Assembly (NCBI RefSeq): GCF_001517835.1
Contig: NZ_LOQG01000039.1
Coordinates: forward strand, 1-64,000
Reading direction: 5' to 3'
DNA: 64,000 bases
Source of the DNA: Caviibacter abscessus
GTDB taxonomy: Bacteria; Fusobacteriota; Fusobacteriia; Fusobacteriales; Leptotrichiaceae
A program made the position numbers and the translations under genes. The first letter of the stretch is position 1. Every line of letters begins with the position of its first letter. The notes under the pieces are model-generated. The model was not told where the DNA came from and searched no databases. It saw nothing but the letters and a program-made list of their open reading frames with translations. Positions 27,288 through 36,619 of this stretch are shown piece by piece.

Positions 27288-27785
27288 ATCCCAACTCCTT
27301 TGCTAATTGAGTACATGAATCAAAATGCTTACCTATTATTTTTTCATGCAAGCTATCATCATTTTCCATAAGATGAATAGACTTATTTATTAACCTGACA
27401 GGTTTTTCCCAGTAAAATTGATGCGTTTTATTTTTGTCTAAATAATCAAGCAGTTCTTCAACATATCTTTCTAACGCCCTTTACCTATGAACAATATTAA
27501 ATCCTATAGGCAAAAATTAATTTTCCCATATCTTTACTTTATGTTCCTTTTTCCAATAATTTGGTTTACCTTCCTTATATTTTTTTAAATTTAAATCTCT
27601 AAAATTTGGATGTCCAAAATCTATTATCTGTACTGGTAGTATATCTAATGTTTTCAGCATATTAACTATATCAATAACAAATTGCCAATTACCTGGTATC
27701 TCGATATATAATACTCTGTGACAACTATATTATCCAAAAGCAATATTACTATTTCTAATGTATCCTGTTACATAAGTTTTGACAT
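27277..27785 (-). pseudogene. Decayed gene of unknown function, first of a three-gene set
   Basis: One frame reads KTYVTGYIRNSNIAFG, a stop, YSCHRVLYIEIPGNWQFVID, LKTLDILPVQIIDFGHPNF, KEGKPNYWKKEHKVKIWEN, a stop, and LERYVEELLDYLDKN through LAKELGYGE. It has three in-frame stops and probably a one-base shift at its start codon (27785). I do not recognise the family. Its terminal TAA overlaps the ATG of the PD-(D/E)XK-like gene, a translational-coupling arrangement. Confidence 0.5.
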
Positions 27786-27849
27786 AATTATCCTCCAGCT
27801 CTATTATTATATCATTTTTATTATAACATATAAATATAACTTATAACAG

Positions 27850-28985
27850 ATTCTTTTTTCTCATTTTTTTCTTTCTCATTCATATTAACTTTCAGATACT
27901 CCAATTCCCCATACTATACTAATAATGAATTATGTTTCTTGGCAATCTCCTATTATTTTACCTGTAAATTCTTAGAATGCTCATTCAATTTCCTGAAAAG
28001 ATTTTTACCTGATTTTGTCTTCAACTCTCCTAACCTAAAGTGTGGAAATTGCTTAAGAAAAATATCTATTTCCTCATAGGATTTTCTGATAGGCTTCCAC
28101 ATCTTTTCGGTTCATCATCATATAAATTTTATCATTCGGATTTTTACGATACCCCCTCGTAATATTCTCTTTTGCTAATACAGATTTGAATATGCTTAAC
28201 TATTTCCTTTATCCTCTTTTGTTCCAATGAAAGTTTATAAATTTCTCATTTCAATTCATTTTTTGAAATGATATTTTTTGGATTCCTTTTTCCAATGCTT
28301 CCATAAAATTAAAGCCTTTATCCCTTATTTTTAATAAAATTTTTGATGCTACTTGCATGTTGGTATGAACTACCCCAATCCTGATTTTCGTATTTCGTTT
28401 TATCAACAAACTCTCCTATTTCATTGTCTTTATTTCGGATTCTTTCTTTAATTTTTTCTTCTGTGTAATTAGTCCATATAGTTTTCGCTCTGGTAAATCT
28501 CTACTGATTTTTTTGTTTGAAATGAATATCATATCCATATTGTTCCATTATTTTAAGAAAATGTTCCCAGTTTATTGCTCTCTATCCATATCAAATTGAA
28601 GCCTTGATTTATAATTGTTTCCCTTTTTATCTTCATTATTGTCATCCCAATTCACAAATTTTCTTCGCTTAATTTCATTGATTTATCTTTACGTTTCCAC
28701 ATCTATTACTGATAAATTATATTCCTTGCGAAGTCTATCACTTTGATTTCTGATGTCCATGTATGAACCATAATAGGAATGATAAACTTTGCCCTTATCA
28801 ACAACTATGGAATTATAAATGATGTGATTATGGATATGGTTTTTGTCTATATGAGTAGCTAAAACATATTCATATTCCCGCCTAAAATCTTTTCACAGAG
28901 TTCAATTCCAACTTGATGTACTTCTTCAAAACTGACCTCTTCCGGAACAAATAATTGCACATTCGGTCTTTCAAACATGAGAGAT
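27850..28985 (-). pseudogene. Conjugative relaxase (MobA/VirD2-type), decayed
   Basis: The minus strand carries relaxase pieces in order: LFVPEEVSFEEVHQVGIELC, then after a frameshift REYEYVLATHIDKNHIHNHI with IYNS, the three-histidine HUH metal site. These are followed by SYMDIRNQSDRLRKEYNLSV, KSRLQFDMDR, FVDKTKYENQ and NPNDKIYMMMNRKDVEAYQK. More than six stops or frameshifts break it. The N-terminal end is missing at the junction near 28985. It is the last trace of an integrative or mobilizable element; no integrase was seen. Confidence 0.75.
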
Positions 28986-29012
28986 TTTGTATTATTTATA
29001 TATGAACTGGCT

Positions 29013-29351
29013 ATGACAAAAGAAATAGGGTTTAAAATAATTGTGAAAGACAAATTCCCCAATAATGACATTGAAACCGATGAAAATAAGTGGAATGTTA
29101 ATCTTGTATTTTATGGTAATGACAAAGAACTTCCGTTTAATGCTAATGTATGTAACACCTTAAAGTAACTATCGGATAATCTGTTCGACTTAGAGTCCTA
29201 CTCTATTACAAAAGAGCAATTTGATTCCAGTAAAAATAAATCTGTAGAATATTACTCTCTATCACTAACACAAAAAGAGTTTGAAGAACTTTCAAGAGAT
29301 GAGATTATAAAAAAGAAAATTGAATATCTGAAACAAAATAATTTGCTGTAA
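29013..29351 (+). pseudogene. Small plus-strand gene with one internal stop, unknown function
   Basis: The ATG at 29013 opens MTKEIGFKIIVKDKFPNNDI and continues to VCNTLK, where TAA (29166-29168) interrupts. The same frame then runs on (LSDNLFDLESYSITKEQF ... KKKIEYLKQNNLL) to a second TAA at 29349-29351, for 111 sense codons in total. The acidic, soluble composition and the small genes after it would suit an immunity or antitoxin protein, but I do not recognise a family. Confidence 0.4.
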
Positions 29352-29371
29352 ATTAATTATTAGGAGGACAA

Positions 29372-29724
29372 ATAGATAAAGAACTATATAACCTAATAAC
29401 ATCATGTACTGGAAAAAAATCAAATATACCTGTATAAATAAAACAGATATAGATTTTAAAACTACTGATGAAATTATAAAATTTTTATACAAAAATAGAA
29501 GTGATATTCAAAAAAACATACACTCTTTATTATATTTCAATATGAGATATATGGTCAAAATACATTGGTTAAATAATTTCTCAGAAACAACAAAAGAAGT
29601 TGGTTATATTATGTCCTTCAAGAAAAAAGATGATATTTTAGTTGAATATTCTATGGACGTTACGGCTGACTATATGGTCTACTCTGTCATGTTTAATTAT
29701 ATGCAATATTTGGAATTATCATAA
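29372..29724 (+). pseudogene. Small plus-strand gene with damaged start, unknown function
   Basis: A strong Shine-Dalgarno sequence, TAGGAGG (29361-29367), is followed at five bases by ATA where a start codon is expected, opening DKELYNLITSCTGKKSNIP, then a stop. A one-base shift leads into INKTDIDFKTTDEIIKFLYK and an open frame to 29724. An in-frame ATG at 29404 would give 106 residues but lacks a Shine-Dalgarno sequence. The protein is not recognised. The context suggests one of a run of small accessory genes. Confidence 0.4.
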
Positions 29725-29738
29725 AAAAATATTTTATC

Positions 29739-29990
29739 TTACAGCAATTCAAAAGTTCCATACACTCACGATAAAAATGCTTTATGGGAAACTACAAAAC
29801 CAGTAATCGAAAAAATATTCGGAAAAAATGAAATTGAAATATCAATTATTGATTCAATAATTAAATCTATATTCCCCAAAAATAGCATATCTATGGAGAC
29901 AAGGTAATGACAAATTCCTAATACTTTCACATTGGATTTGTATGTTGTAAAAATTTGGATTGATGTATTTGACACAATTATATACGATAC
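29739..29990 (+). pseudogene. Third small plus-strand remnant
   Basis: A frame reads VPYTHDKNALWETTKPVIEK and GKNEIEISIIDSIIKSIFPK up to TAA/TGA near 29907, and then a shifted continuation (FTLDLYVVKIWIDVFDTIIY). It follows the previous gene closely on the same strand. No start codon is preserved and no family is recognised. Confidence 0.3.
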
Positions 29991-30035
29991 CTACAATACG
30001 TAAAATATTTTGTATTAAAAGCCTATTTATTGAAC

Positions 30036-30069
30036 AAAAAATCACCCAAAGAATTGTTCTTCAGGTGAT
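30036..30069 (-). terminator. Terminator downstream of guaA
   Basis: ATCACC (30041-30046) pairs with GGTGAT (30064-30069), with AAGAA/TTCTT extending the stem. On the minus strand a T-run follows. It lies about 70 bases past the guaA stop. Confidence 0.75.
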
Positions 30070-30138
30070 ATATTTCTAAAATTTGCAAGCATATAACTCA
30101 TAAAACGTCTATTTATAAGGCTTTGGAGTCTATTTGCT

Positions 30139-31680
30139 CTACTCATACTCAATAGTACTCGCTGGTTTACTACTAATATCATAAACAGCTCTATTTATTC
30201 CACTTACTTCATTTACTATTCTATTTGATACTTTTTCTAAAAATTCATAAGGTAAATGTGCCCAAGTTGCAGTCATGAAATCTTCCGTAACAACGGCTCT
30301 AATACTTGCTATATATTCATAAGTTCTTTTATCTCCCATTACTCCTACAGATTTCACAGGAAATAATGCAACAAATGCTTGTGATACTTTGTCATAAAGA
30401 CCATCTGCGATTAATTCATCTATAAAAATATTGTCTGCATCTTGAAGTATTTGAACCTTTTCCTTTGTAACTTCTTCAAGTACTCTAATTCCAAGTCCAG
30501 GTCCAGGGAAAGGGTGTCTATTGATACTTTCAATAGGCATACCAAGTTTTATACCAAGTTTTCTAACTTCATCTTTAAACAATTCTCTTAAAGGTTCCAA
30601 TATTTTAAATTCAAGGTCTTCAGGAAGTCCTCCTACATTATGATGCGATTTTATAGTATGAGATGGTCCTTTAACAGATTGTGATTCAATAACATCAGGA
30701 TATATAGTTCCTTGTGCTAAGAACTCAATTTTGCCATCTGTTTTTAATTTTCTTTGCTCATCTCTAAATACTTCAACAAATTCACGTCCGATAATTTTTC
30801 TTTTTTGTTCAGGCTCCGTAATACCTTTTAACTTATCTAAAAATCTATCTTTAGCATCTACAAAAACTATATTCATATTATAGAATGTTCCATACAATTC
30901 TTTAACTTTTTTTGCTTCGTCTTTTCTTAAAAGCCCTGTGTCAACAAAAACACAAGTTAAATTTTCACCTATTGCCTTATTAATTAAAACAGCTGCAACT
31001 GATGAATCAACTCCACCTGAAAGTCCTAACATTACTTTTTTATTTCCAACTATTTCTCTAATTTGTTTTATTTTTTCTTCTATAAAATTATCCATTTTCC
31101 AGTTTTGAGTACATTTACAAATTTCAAATAAAAAATTTGAAATCATTTTCATACCTTGTTCAGAATGATATACTTCTGGATGAAATTGCAACGCATAAAC
31201 TCCTTTATCATTTGTAACAGCAGCATTTGAAGATGAAGTTTTTGCTATTTGTCTATATCCACAAGCCATTTTTGTAATATGATCTCCATGACTCATCCAT
31301 ATATTCGAAAATTTATTAACACCTAAAAATAGAGGGCATGTTTCATCAATTACTTCAAGTACAGCTTTACCAAATTCTCTTTTATCTGCTTTTTCAACTG
31401 TTCCTCCATTTAAATGAGTAATTAATTGCATACCGTAACATATTCCTAAAATTGGTATACTCATATCAAATATTCTTTTGTCAATAGTAGGAGAATTTTC
31501 TTCGTAAACTGATGCAGGTCCACCTGATAAAATTATACCCTTTACATTTTCTTTTATATCTTCAATTTTAATTTTTTCTACAAGCTCACAATATACTTGT
31601 AATTCTCTTATTCTTCTTGCTATAAGTTGACTGTACTGTGAACCAAAATCAACAATTAAAATTTTATCTCTATTTTCCAC
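30139..31680 (-). CDS. guaA: GMP synthase (glutamine-hydrolysing)
   Basis: A 513-residue enzyme that aminates XMP to GMP. The N-terminal class I glutamine amidotransferase has the nucleophile Cys in GICYGMQL and the His/Glu pair in LQFHPEVYHSEQG. The middle ATP-pyrophosphatase domain has the PP-loop LSGGVDSSVAA. The C-terminal dimerisation domain ends EVSGINRAVYDISSKPAST with TIEYE. Length and motifs are those of canonical GuaA. It is the last gene of a long minus-strand series from asp23 and lies 8 bases after copA. Confidence 0.97.
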   Translation of the reverse strand: MENRDKILIVDFGSQYSQLIARRIRELQVYCELVEKIKIEDIKENVKGIILSGGPASVYEENSPTIDKRIFDMSIPILGICYGMQLITHLNGGTVEKADKREFGKAVLEVIDETCPLFLGVNKFSNIWMSHGDHITKMACGYRQIAKTSSSNAAVTNDKGVYALQFHPEVYHSEQGMKMISNFLFEICKCTQNWKMDNFIEEKIKQIREIVGNKKVMLGLSGGVDSSVAAVLINKAIGENLTCVFVDTGLLRKDEAKKVKELYGTFYNMNIVFVDAKDRFLDKLKGITEPEQKRKIIGREFVEVFRDEQRKLKTDGKIEFLAQGTIYPDVIESQSVKGPSHTIKSHHNVGGLPEDLEFKILEPLRELFKDEVRKLGIKLGMPIESINRHPFPGPGLGIRVLEEVTKEKVQILQDADNIFIDELIADGLYDKVSQAFVALFPVKSVGVMGDKRTYEYIASIRAVVTEDFMTATWAHLPYEFLEKVSNRIVNEVSGINRAVYDISSKPASTIEYE

Positions 31681-31688
31681 TTTTCCTC

Positions 31689-33809
31689 CTACAATTTTTT
31701 AAATTTTAATTTTATTGCATTTAATAGAACTGATATTGAACTAAGCATCATAAATATAGCTGCTAACATTGGTGTTATTTCAAATTTAAAAACTCCTGTT
31801 GCAATAACAACTCCAAATATATTATATATAAATCCCCAAAATAGATTTTCTTTAATATTTAACATTGTATATTTACTCATCTTAATTAATTTATCTATAT
31901 CATTTAAATCATTTTTCATAAGTATTACATCACATGTTTTAAGTGCTATATCCACACCACTTCCAACTGCTATTGAGATATCAGCAACTGTGAATGCGGG
32001 AGTATCATTTATTCCATCTCCTACCATTGCAACTACTCTATTTTCACCTAATTTTTGCTCAACATATTTGCTTTTTTCATAAGGTAAAACTTGAGCATTA
32101 ACATCTTTAACATTTAATTTATTTGCGATATATTTTGATGTATTTATATTATCACCAGTCAGTATTGAAAACTTAATATCATTTCTTCTTTTTTTATTTA
32201 TAAACTTATATGAAGTTTCTCTTATATCATCAATTAATGTTAAAAGCCCTATTATTTTATTATCATATGCAACAAATATTACCGTTTTTCCTTCATTTGA
32301 ATATTCTAAATATTTATCACTCAAAATTGATATATCTATATTTTTTCTCTTCATAAGAGTTTCATTACCAATAACATAATTATCTGACATTACGCCCATA
32401 CCATTTAATGTTCTTACTTTACATTCTTTTTCTAGTATTTCATAATTTGCTTTTATATATTTAGTTATTGCTTTAGATATAGGATGTTCCACATATTTTT
32501 CAATATTATATATATCAACCATATTATTTTTTTCTAATAGTAAAATATCAATAACTTGTGGTGTACCGTTTGTTATAGTTCCTGTTTTATCCATAATTAT
32601 ATCAGTTATTTTATAGCTTTTTTCAAGAGCTACTCCATCTTTTATCAATATATTATTTTTGGCTAAAACTCCAGCTGAAACAATTATAGATGTCGGTGTT
32701 GCAAGTCCTATTGAACAAGGACACGCAATAACTAATATAGTTACAAAATGATTTATTGCTTTTGAGAAATCTCCTGTAAGTATATACCAATAAACAAAGG
32801 TAATTACTGCAATGAAAAATATACTTGGAACAAAATAAAGAGAAATTTTATCTATATATTTTGTTATAGGAGGCTTTATTTCTCCTGCAAGCTCAACTAT
32901 ATTAATTATTTTAGATATTAATGTATCTTCTCCTACTTTAGTAACTTTTACATTAACATTACCTTCAACTACAATACTTGAGCTTATCACTTCATCTCCA
33001 ATATTTTTTAAAATATATCGGCTTTCTCCTGTAATAACATTTTCATCAAAACTTGCACTACCTGATTCAATAATTCCATCAACAGGTGCTATTTGTCCTG
33101 CTTTTAAAACTAATATATCATCTTTTTTGATATCCTTTGTAAGTATTTTTATTATACTTCCATTTTCTAAAATATAACAAGTTGACGGTATTAAATTTGA
33201 TAGTTTAGATATTGTTTCATTAGTATTTTTTTTCAAGTTACTTTCAATTTTCTTGCCTAATAAAACAACAAATATTATTACGCAGACACCTTCAAAGTAT
33301 AATTTATGTAAGTCGTTATTAATTAAATTATAAGTACTATATAAATATGATGATATTACTCCAACAGATATCAAGGTATTCATATTAAATTCTATTTTAA
33401 AAATTTTACTTATACCATCTATTAAAATATATCGTGAAAATATGATTATACTTGTTGTTATTAAAAATTGAATAATTGCATTTCTCATATTAATATGAAT
33501 ATTAAGATTTATCATATGACCCATTGAAAGTACCATAATAATTACAGTAAAAAAACCTATTATATATAGCTTATTATTATTTTCATCAACCATTCTAGAA
33601 CTTTTATCATCAACTAACTCATACCCTATACTTTTTACAATATTTTTTATGTAATCTTCACTATGAATACTATCATCATATTCAACTATAAGTTTTTCAG
33701 ATATAAGATTGACTTTTGCCCTTATTTTATTCTTTTCTAAAATATTTTCAATTTTTGCACTGCAAGCACTGCAAGTCATGTTTTTTATTTTAAAAAATTT
33801 TTTTATCAT
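31689..33809 (-). CDS. copA: Copper-transporting P1B-type ATPase
   Basis: A 706-residue heavy-metal ATPase. One N-terminal HMA domain carries the metal site MTCSACSAKIE. The membrane part has the transport motif ACPCSIGLATPTSI, the CPC typical of Cu(I) pumps. The cytosolic part has the phosphorylation motif DKTGTITNG, the P1B histidine-proline (YVEHPISKA) and the hinge MVGDGINDTPAF. It should export Cu(I) across the inner membrane using ATP. The start overlaps the end of the phosphatase gene by 4 bases. No CopZ or CopY-type regulator is next to it. Confidence 0.93.
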   Translation of the reverse strand: MIKKFFKIKNMTCSACSAKIENILEKNKIRAKVNLISEKLIVEYDDSIHSEDYIKNIVKSIGYELVDDKSSRMVDENNNKLYIIGFFTVIIMVLSMGHMINLNIHINMRNAIIQFLITTSIIIFSRYILIDGISKIFKIEFNMNTLISVGVISSYLYSTYNLINNDLHKLYFEGVCVIIFVVLLGKKIESNLKKNTNETISKLSNLIPSTCYILENGSIIKILTKDIKKDDILVLKAGQIAPVDGIIESGSASFDENVITGESRYILKNIGDEVISSSIVVEGNVNVKVTKVGEDTLISKIINIVELAGEIKPPITKYIDKISLYFVPSIFFIAVITFVYWYILTGDFSKAINHFVTILVIACPCSIGLATPTSIIVSAGVLAKNNILIKDGVALEKSYKITDIIMDKTGTITNGTPQVIDILLLEKNNMVDIYNIEKYVEHPISKAITKYIKANYEILEKECKVRTLNGMGVMSDNYVIGNETLMKRKNIDISILSDKYLEYSNEGKTVIFVAYDNKIIGLLTLIDDIRETSYKFINKKRRNDIKFSILTGDNINTSKYIANKLNVKDVNAQVLPYEKSKYVEQKLGENRVVAMVGDGINDTPAFTVADISIAVGSGVDIALKTCDVILMKNDLNDIDKLIKMSKYTMLNIKENLFWGFIYNIFGVVIATGVFKFEITPMLAAIFMMLSSISVLLNAIKLKFKKL

Positions 33810-35221
33810 TTTTCCCTTTCTATAACTAATAAAGTTAAGTCATCAATTACAGTATAGTCTTTTGTACTTTTTTCAATTTCATAAATATTTGCATTTGTAT
33901 CTATAATTTCACGTTTTAATTTATCTATACCATAAAAATTTCCATTTTTATCTTGTGCTTCAGTTATACCATCAGTATAAAGAATAATTTTTGAGTTATT
34001 ATAAAAATCAAGTTGTTTTTCTTCAAATACTATCATATCTTTAAACATTTTTTTTGAAAAAACTCCAAGTATTTGACCACATGTTTCAAGTTCTTCTACA
34101 GAATTATCTTTAAAATAAAGTGCTGGTTCTTGAGAGGATCTACAATAACTAACCTTGTTTAAATTTGTGTCAATTATTAAATAAAACACAGAAACAAATT
34201 TCCCTTTTGGAAATACTTCAATTATTTTTTCATTTAAAATTTCTAAAAATTCATTTGTTTTATCATATTTATGTATTTCTGATTTAATAACCATATTTAA
34301 CATTGATGATAATAGTGCTGCCGGTATACCATGTCCTGCAATATCTGCAAATAATACTCCTATTCTATCATTATCAAGTTTTATAATATCTAAAAAATCT
34401 CCTCCTATATCTTGAGAAGGTTTAAAAATATATGATATTTTATAACCGTTAAACTCAACATTTTTGGGCGGTAATATACTTTGCTGAATATCTCTTGCTA
34501 ATTTTAATTCTTTATTAAGGTTTTTATATAAATTTTTTATTTTATTATTAAGACTGTTATTTTCTAAATATAAATTAGTTTGAATTGCAAGTTTTTTTAT
34601 TATCTTTAATAATTCTTCTTTATTAATAGGTTTTTCAATTATGCTATCAACACCAATATCTACTGTTTTAATTGCAGCTTCAGTTGATTTTGCACTTACA
34701 AGAAGTATGATATTTGTATGTGAATTTTTATTTTTTATTTTTATAATTTCATTTATTTTTTCTTGTTTATATGAATCATAATCTATTATGTATATATCTG
34801 TTGATTTACTATCATGTTCCTTATTTAAAAAGTTTGCTTCTCTTCTTTCCTTAATTCTAAAACCATTATTCATAAGCATATCTTTTAGTAAATTTCTCAT
34901 GTATTCATTGTTCATATACATTTTAACTTCAAAATTTGTATATATTCTCATATTAATAAATTCATTATAATCTTTAAAAATTTTAAAATATTTTTTAAAG
35001 TCAGTTAATATATGAGAGTTTTTTTCATTTTGTATAAAAAAAATAAGTTCAAATGAATTTTTTATAGAATATCTATAAAGTTTTAACATATAATTTAAGA
35101 AAGAAGGATTTATTTCTAAATCCTCTAAATCTAAAATTATTCTATCAAATTTTTCACTTAAATTTATAATTTCATTATATGTTTTATTAAAATCTACAAA
35201 TTTAATTATTTGTTCTTCCAT
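33806..35221 (-). CDS. PP2C-type (SpoIIE/RsbU) phosphatase with receiver-like domain
   Basis: A 471-residue protein. Residues 1-100 resemble a STAS-like fold (FDRIILDLEDLEINPSFLNY). Residues about 110-225 look like a response-regulator receiver (DIYIIDYDSYK, with NIILLVSAKSTEAAIK and SIIEKPINKEELLKII). After a coiled linker, residues 245-470 form a SpoIIE/PP2C domain with metal-binding residues in QDIGGDFLDI, FADIAGHGIPAAL, LYTDGITEAQD and IDDLTLL. Such proteins dephosphorylate STAS-domain anti-sigma antagonists in partner-switching signalling. No anti-sigma kinase or separate antagonist is in the window. It is translationally coupled to copA. Confidence 0.82.
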   Translation of the reverse strand: MEEQIIKFVDFNKTYNEIINLSEKFDRIILDLEDLEINPSFLNYMLKLYRYSIKNSFELIFFIQNEKNSHILTDFKKYFKIFKDYNEFINMRIYTNFEVKMYMNNEYMRNLLKDMLMNNGFRIKERREANFLNKEHDSKSTDIYIIDYDSYKQEKINEIIKIKNKNSHTNIILLVSAKSTEAAIKTVDIGVDSIIEKPINKEELLKIIKKLAIQTNLYLENNSLNNKIKNLYKNLNKELKLARDIQQSILPPKNVEFNGYKISYIFKPSQDIGGDFLDIIKLDNDRIGVLFADIAGHGIPAALLSSMLNMVIKSEIHKYDKTNEFLEILNEKIIEVFPKGKFVSVFYLIIDTNLNKVSYCRSSQEPALYFKDNSVEELETCGQILGVFSKKMFKDMIVFEEKQLDFYNNSKIILYTDGITEAQDKNGNFYGIDKLKREIIDTNANIYEIEKSTKDYTVIDDLTLLVIEREK

Positions 35222-35235
35222 AACATTTTGATCCT

Positions 35236-35628
35236 TTAATTATTCACCAGTCCTGCCAGTATACCGTTTATAAAATCTTTACTCTTTAAATCTCCATATA
35301 CTTTTGCAATTTCAATTGCTTCATTTATAACTATTTCATGCCCAGTGTCTTCAATTATTATCTCAAAAAATGACATTTTCAGAAGAACTTTTTCAACTAT
35401 TGCAAGACGCTCAAAAGTCCAACCATTTAATTTTTCTTTTATTTTCTCTATAACAATTTTTTCATTTTCAATATATTTTCTTATATATTTTATAAAAAAC
35501 TCTTGTTTACTTTCTGATAAACTATGACTACTTAAAAATTGATTTATTCTTTCATCAATATTAACTTCAATAAGTTCTCTTTCAAATAAAATCTTAAATA
35601 TTTCTTTTCTTAGTGTTCTTTGTTCCAT
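35236..35628 (-). CDS. nusB: Transcription antitermination factor NusB
   Basis: A 130-residue all-helical protein with the NusB pattern: RTLRKEIFKILFERE at the start, and ERLAIVEKVLLKMSFFEI and VINEAIEIAKVYGDLKSKDF plus INGILAGL near the end. NusB with S10 binds boxA RNA and prevents termination in rRNA operons. It lies in the asp23-amaP-nusB order common in Firmicutes and Fusobacteriota. Confidence 0.92.
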   Translation of the reverse strand: MEQRTLRKEIFKILFERELIEVNIDERINQFLSSHSLSESKQEFFIKYIRKYIENEKIVIEKIKEKLNGWTFERLAIVEKVLLKMSFFEIIIEDTGHEIVINEAIEIAKVYGDLKSKDFINGILAGLVNN

Positions 35629-35638
35629 ATTTCACCTC

Positions 35639-36229
35639 TTAAAGTATAACAGAATCTACGGTAATATCTTCTCCTATTACTTCTGTGTTTGATATATTTG
35701 TTGTTTCAATTACTTTTTCAGGATTAATTTTAGATACCTTAAGATTTATTCTATTAGGTTTAATTCCTGTCATTTTTTGAACATATTCGCCTAAATCTTC
35801 TTTTATTTTACCTAATTTTTCATTTAAATCTTCTACAGTATAGCATTCTAACACAGCAATAATATTAACACTTCCAAATCCGCTGTAAACTTTTAATTTT
35901 GCATATCTAATTATTTCTTTATTTTCTAAGAAATTTTTTGATAATGTTTCTACAGTATTCATTGTTATTTCAACAAAACCATTTTCATTTCTTACTTTAA
36001 TGCTTCCTGGTTTTTTAAATAATTTTTCAAGTAATGAAAGTACTAACAATGAAATATATGTAACTATTGATACAAAAATAATTATTTGCCCTAATTTTTC
36101 ATTAGAAAATATAGCAAGTTTTGTAAGTATCGTTGACACTAAAATAGGATTTACTACAATAAAATATAAAGTTGATAAAAGCCCTATTATTAACATGATG
36201 TTTATAATATATAAAATTACTAAAAACAT
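35639..36229 (-). CDS. amaP: AmaP-like membrane anchor of Asp23-family protein
   Basis: A 196-residue protein with two N-terminal membrane helices (about 1-30 and 48-68) joined by a short loop, then a soluble Asp23-like domain (GSIKVRNENGFVEITMNTVE, YAKLKVYSGFGSVNIIAVLE). This is the AmaP plan, which tethers Asp23/Gls24 proteins to the membrane. It follows the Asp23 gene by 2 bases. Confidence 0.82.
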   Translation of the reverse strand: MFLVILYIINIMLIIGLLSTLYFIVVNPILVSTILTKLAIFSNEKLGQIIIFVSIVTYISLLVLSLLEKLFKKPGSIKVRNENGFVEITMNTVETLSKNFLENKEIIRYAKLKVYSGFGSVNIIAVLECYTVEDLNEKLGKIKEDLGEYVQKMTGIKPNRINLKVSKINPEKVIETTNISNTEVIGEDITVDSVIL

Positions 36230-36231
36230 TA

Positions 36232-36576
36232 TTATTCCTCTCTTTCTTTAACAACTTGTTCTATTGTAACATTTATTTCTCTAACATTAATTTCTGTAAA
36301 TTCTTTTATTTTTTCCGCAACTTGTCTTTGCACTACTTCTGCTACTTTTCTTATTTCACAGCCATATGCAACAGCTATTGATAAGTCAACTACACACTCA
36401 GTTTCTCCCATTTCAACTTCTAAATTTCTTTTATCTGTTCCTTTTAGAAAGCTAACTATCTCATTTTTACCTGTTTGTGTTGATATACCTTTAACGTTTT
36501 CTATTTCCTTTAAAGTTTCTATTACTATGTCTTTTATAACATTTGGTGATATTATTATATTTCCTAAAAATTCCAT
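36232..36576 (-). CDS. Asp23/Gls24 family envelope stress protein
   Basis: A 114-residue single Asp23 domain (GNIIISPNVIKDIVIETLKE, VDLSIAVAYGCEIRKVAEVV, INVREINVTIEQVV). These proteins polymerise under the membrane and are linked to cell-wall homeostasis. The partner AmaP is encoded immediately downstream. A TATAAT at 36605-36610 on the minus strand could be its promoter, but co-transcription with dnaE is also possible since no terminator separates them. Confidence 0.88.
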   Translation of the reverse strand: MEFLGNIIISPNVIKDIVIETLKEIENVKGISTQTGKNEIVSFLKGTDKRNLEVEMGETECVVDLSIAVAYGCEIRKVAEVVQRQVAEKIKEFTEINVREINVTIEQVVKEREE

Positions 36577-36619
36577 ATTTAATCTCCCTTTAAGCTTTTC
36601 ATTTATTATATCATAAGTT

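Noticed and set aside
28977-29168. Start of the plus-strand small gene at the upstream ATG (28977)
   Set aside because: The first codons overlap the relaxase remnant in antisense. The ATG at 29013 fits the acidic protein better, though no strong Shine-Dalgarno sequence decides it.
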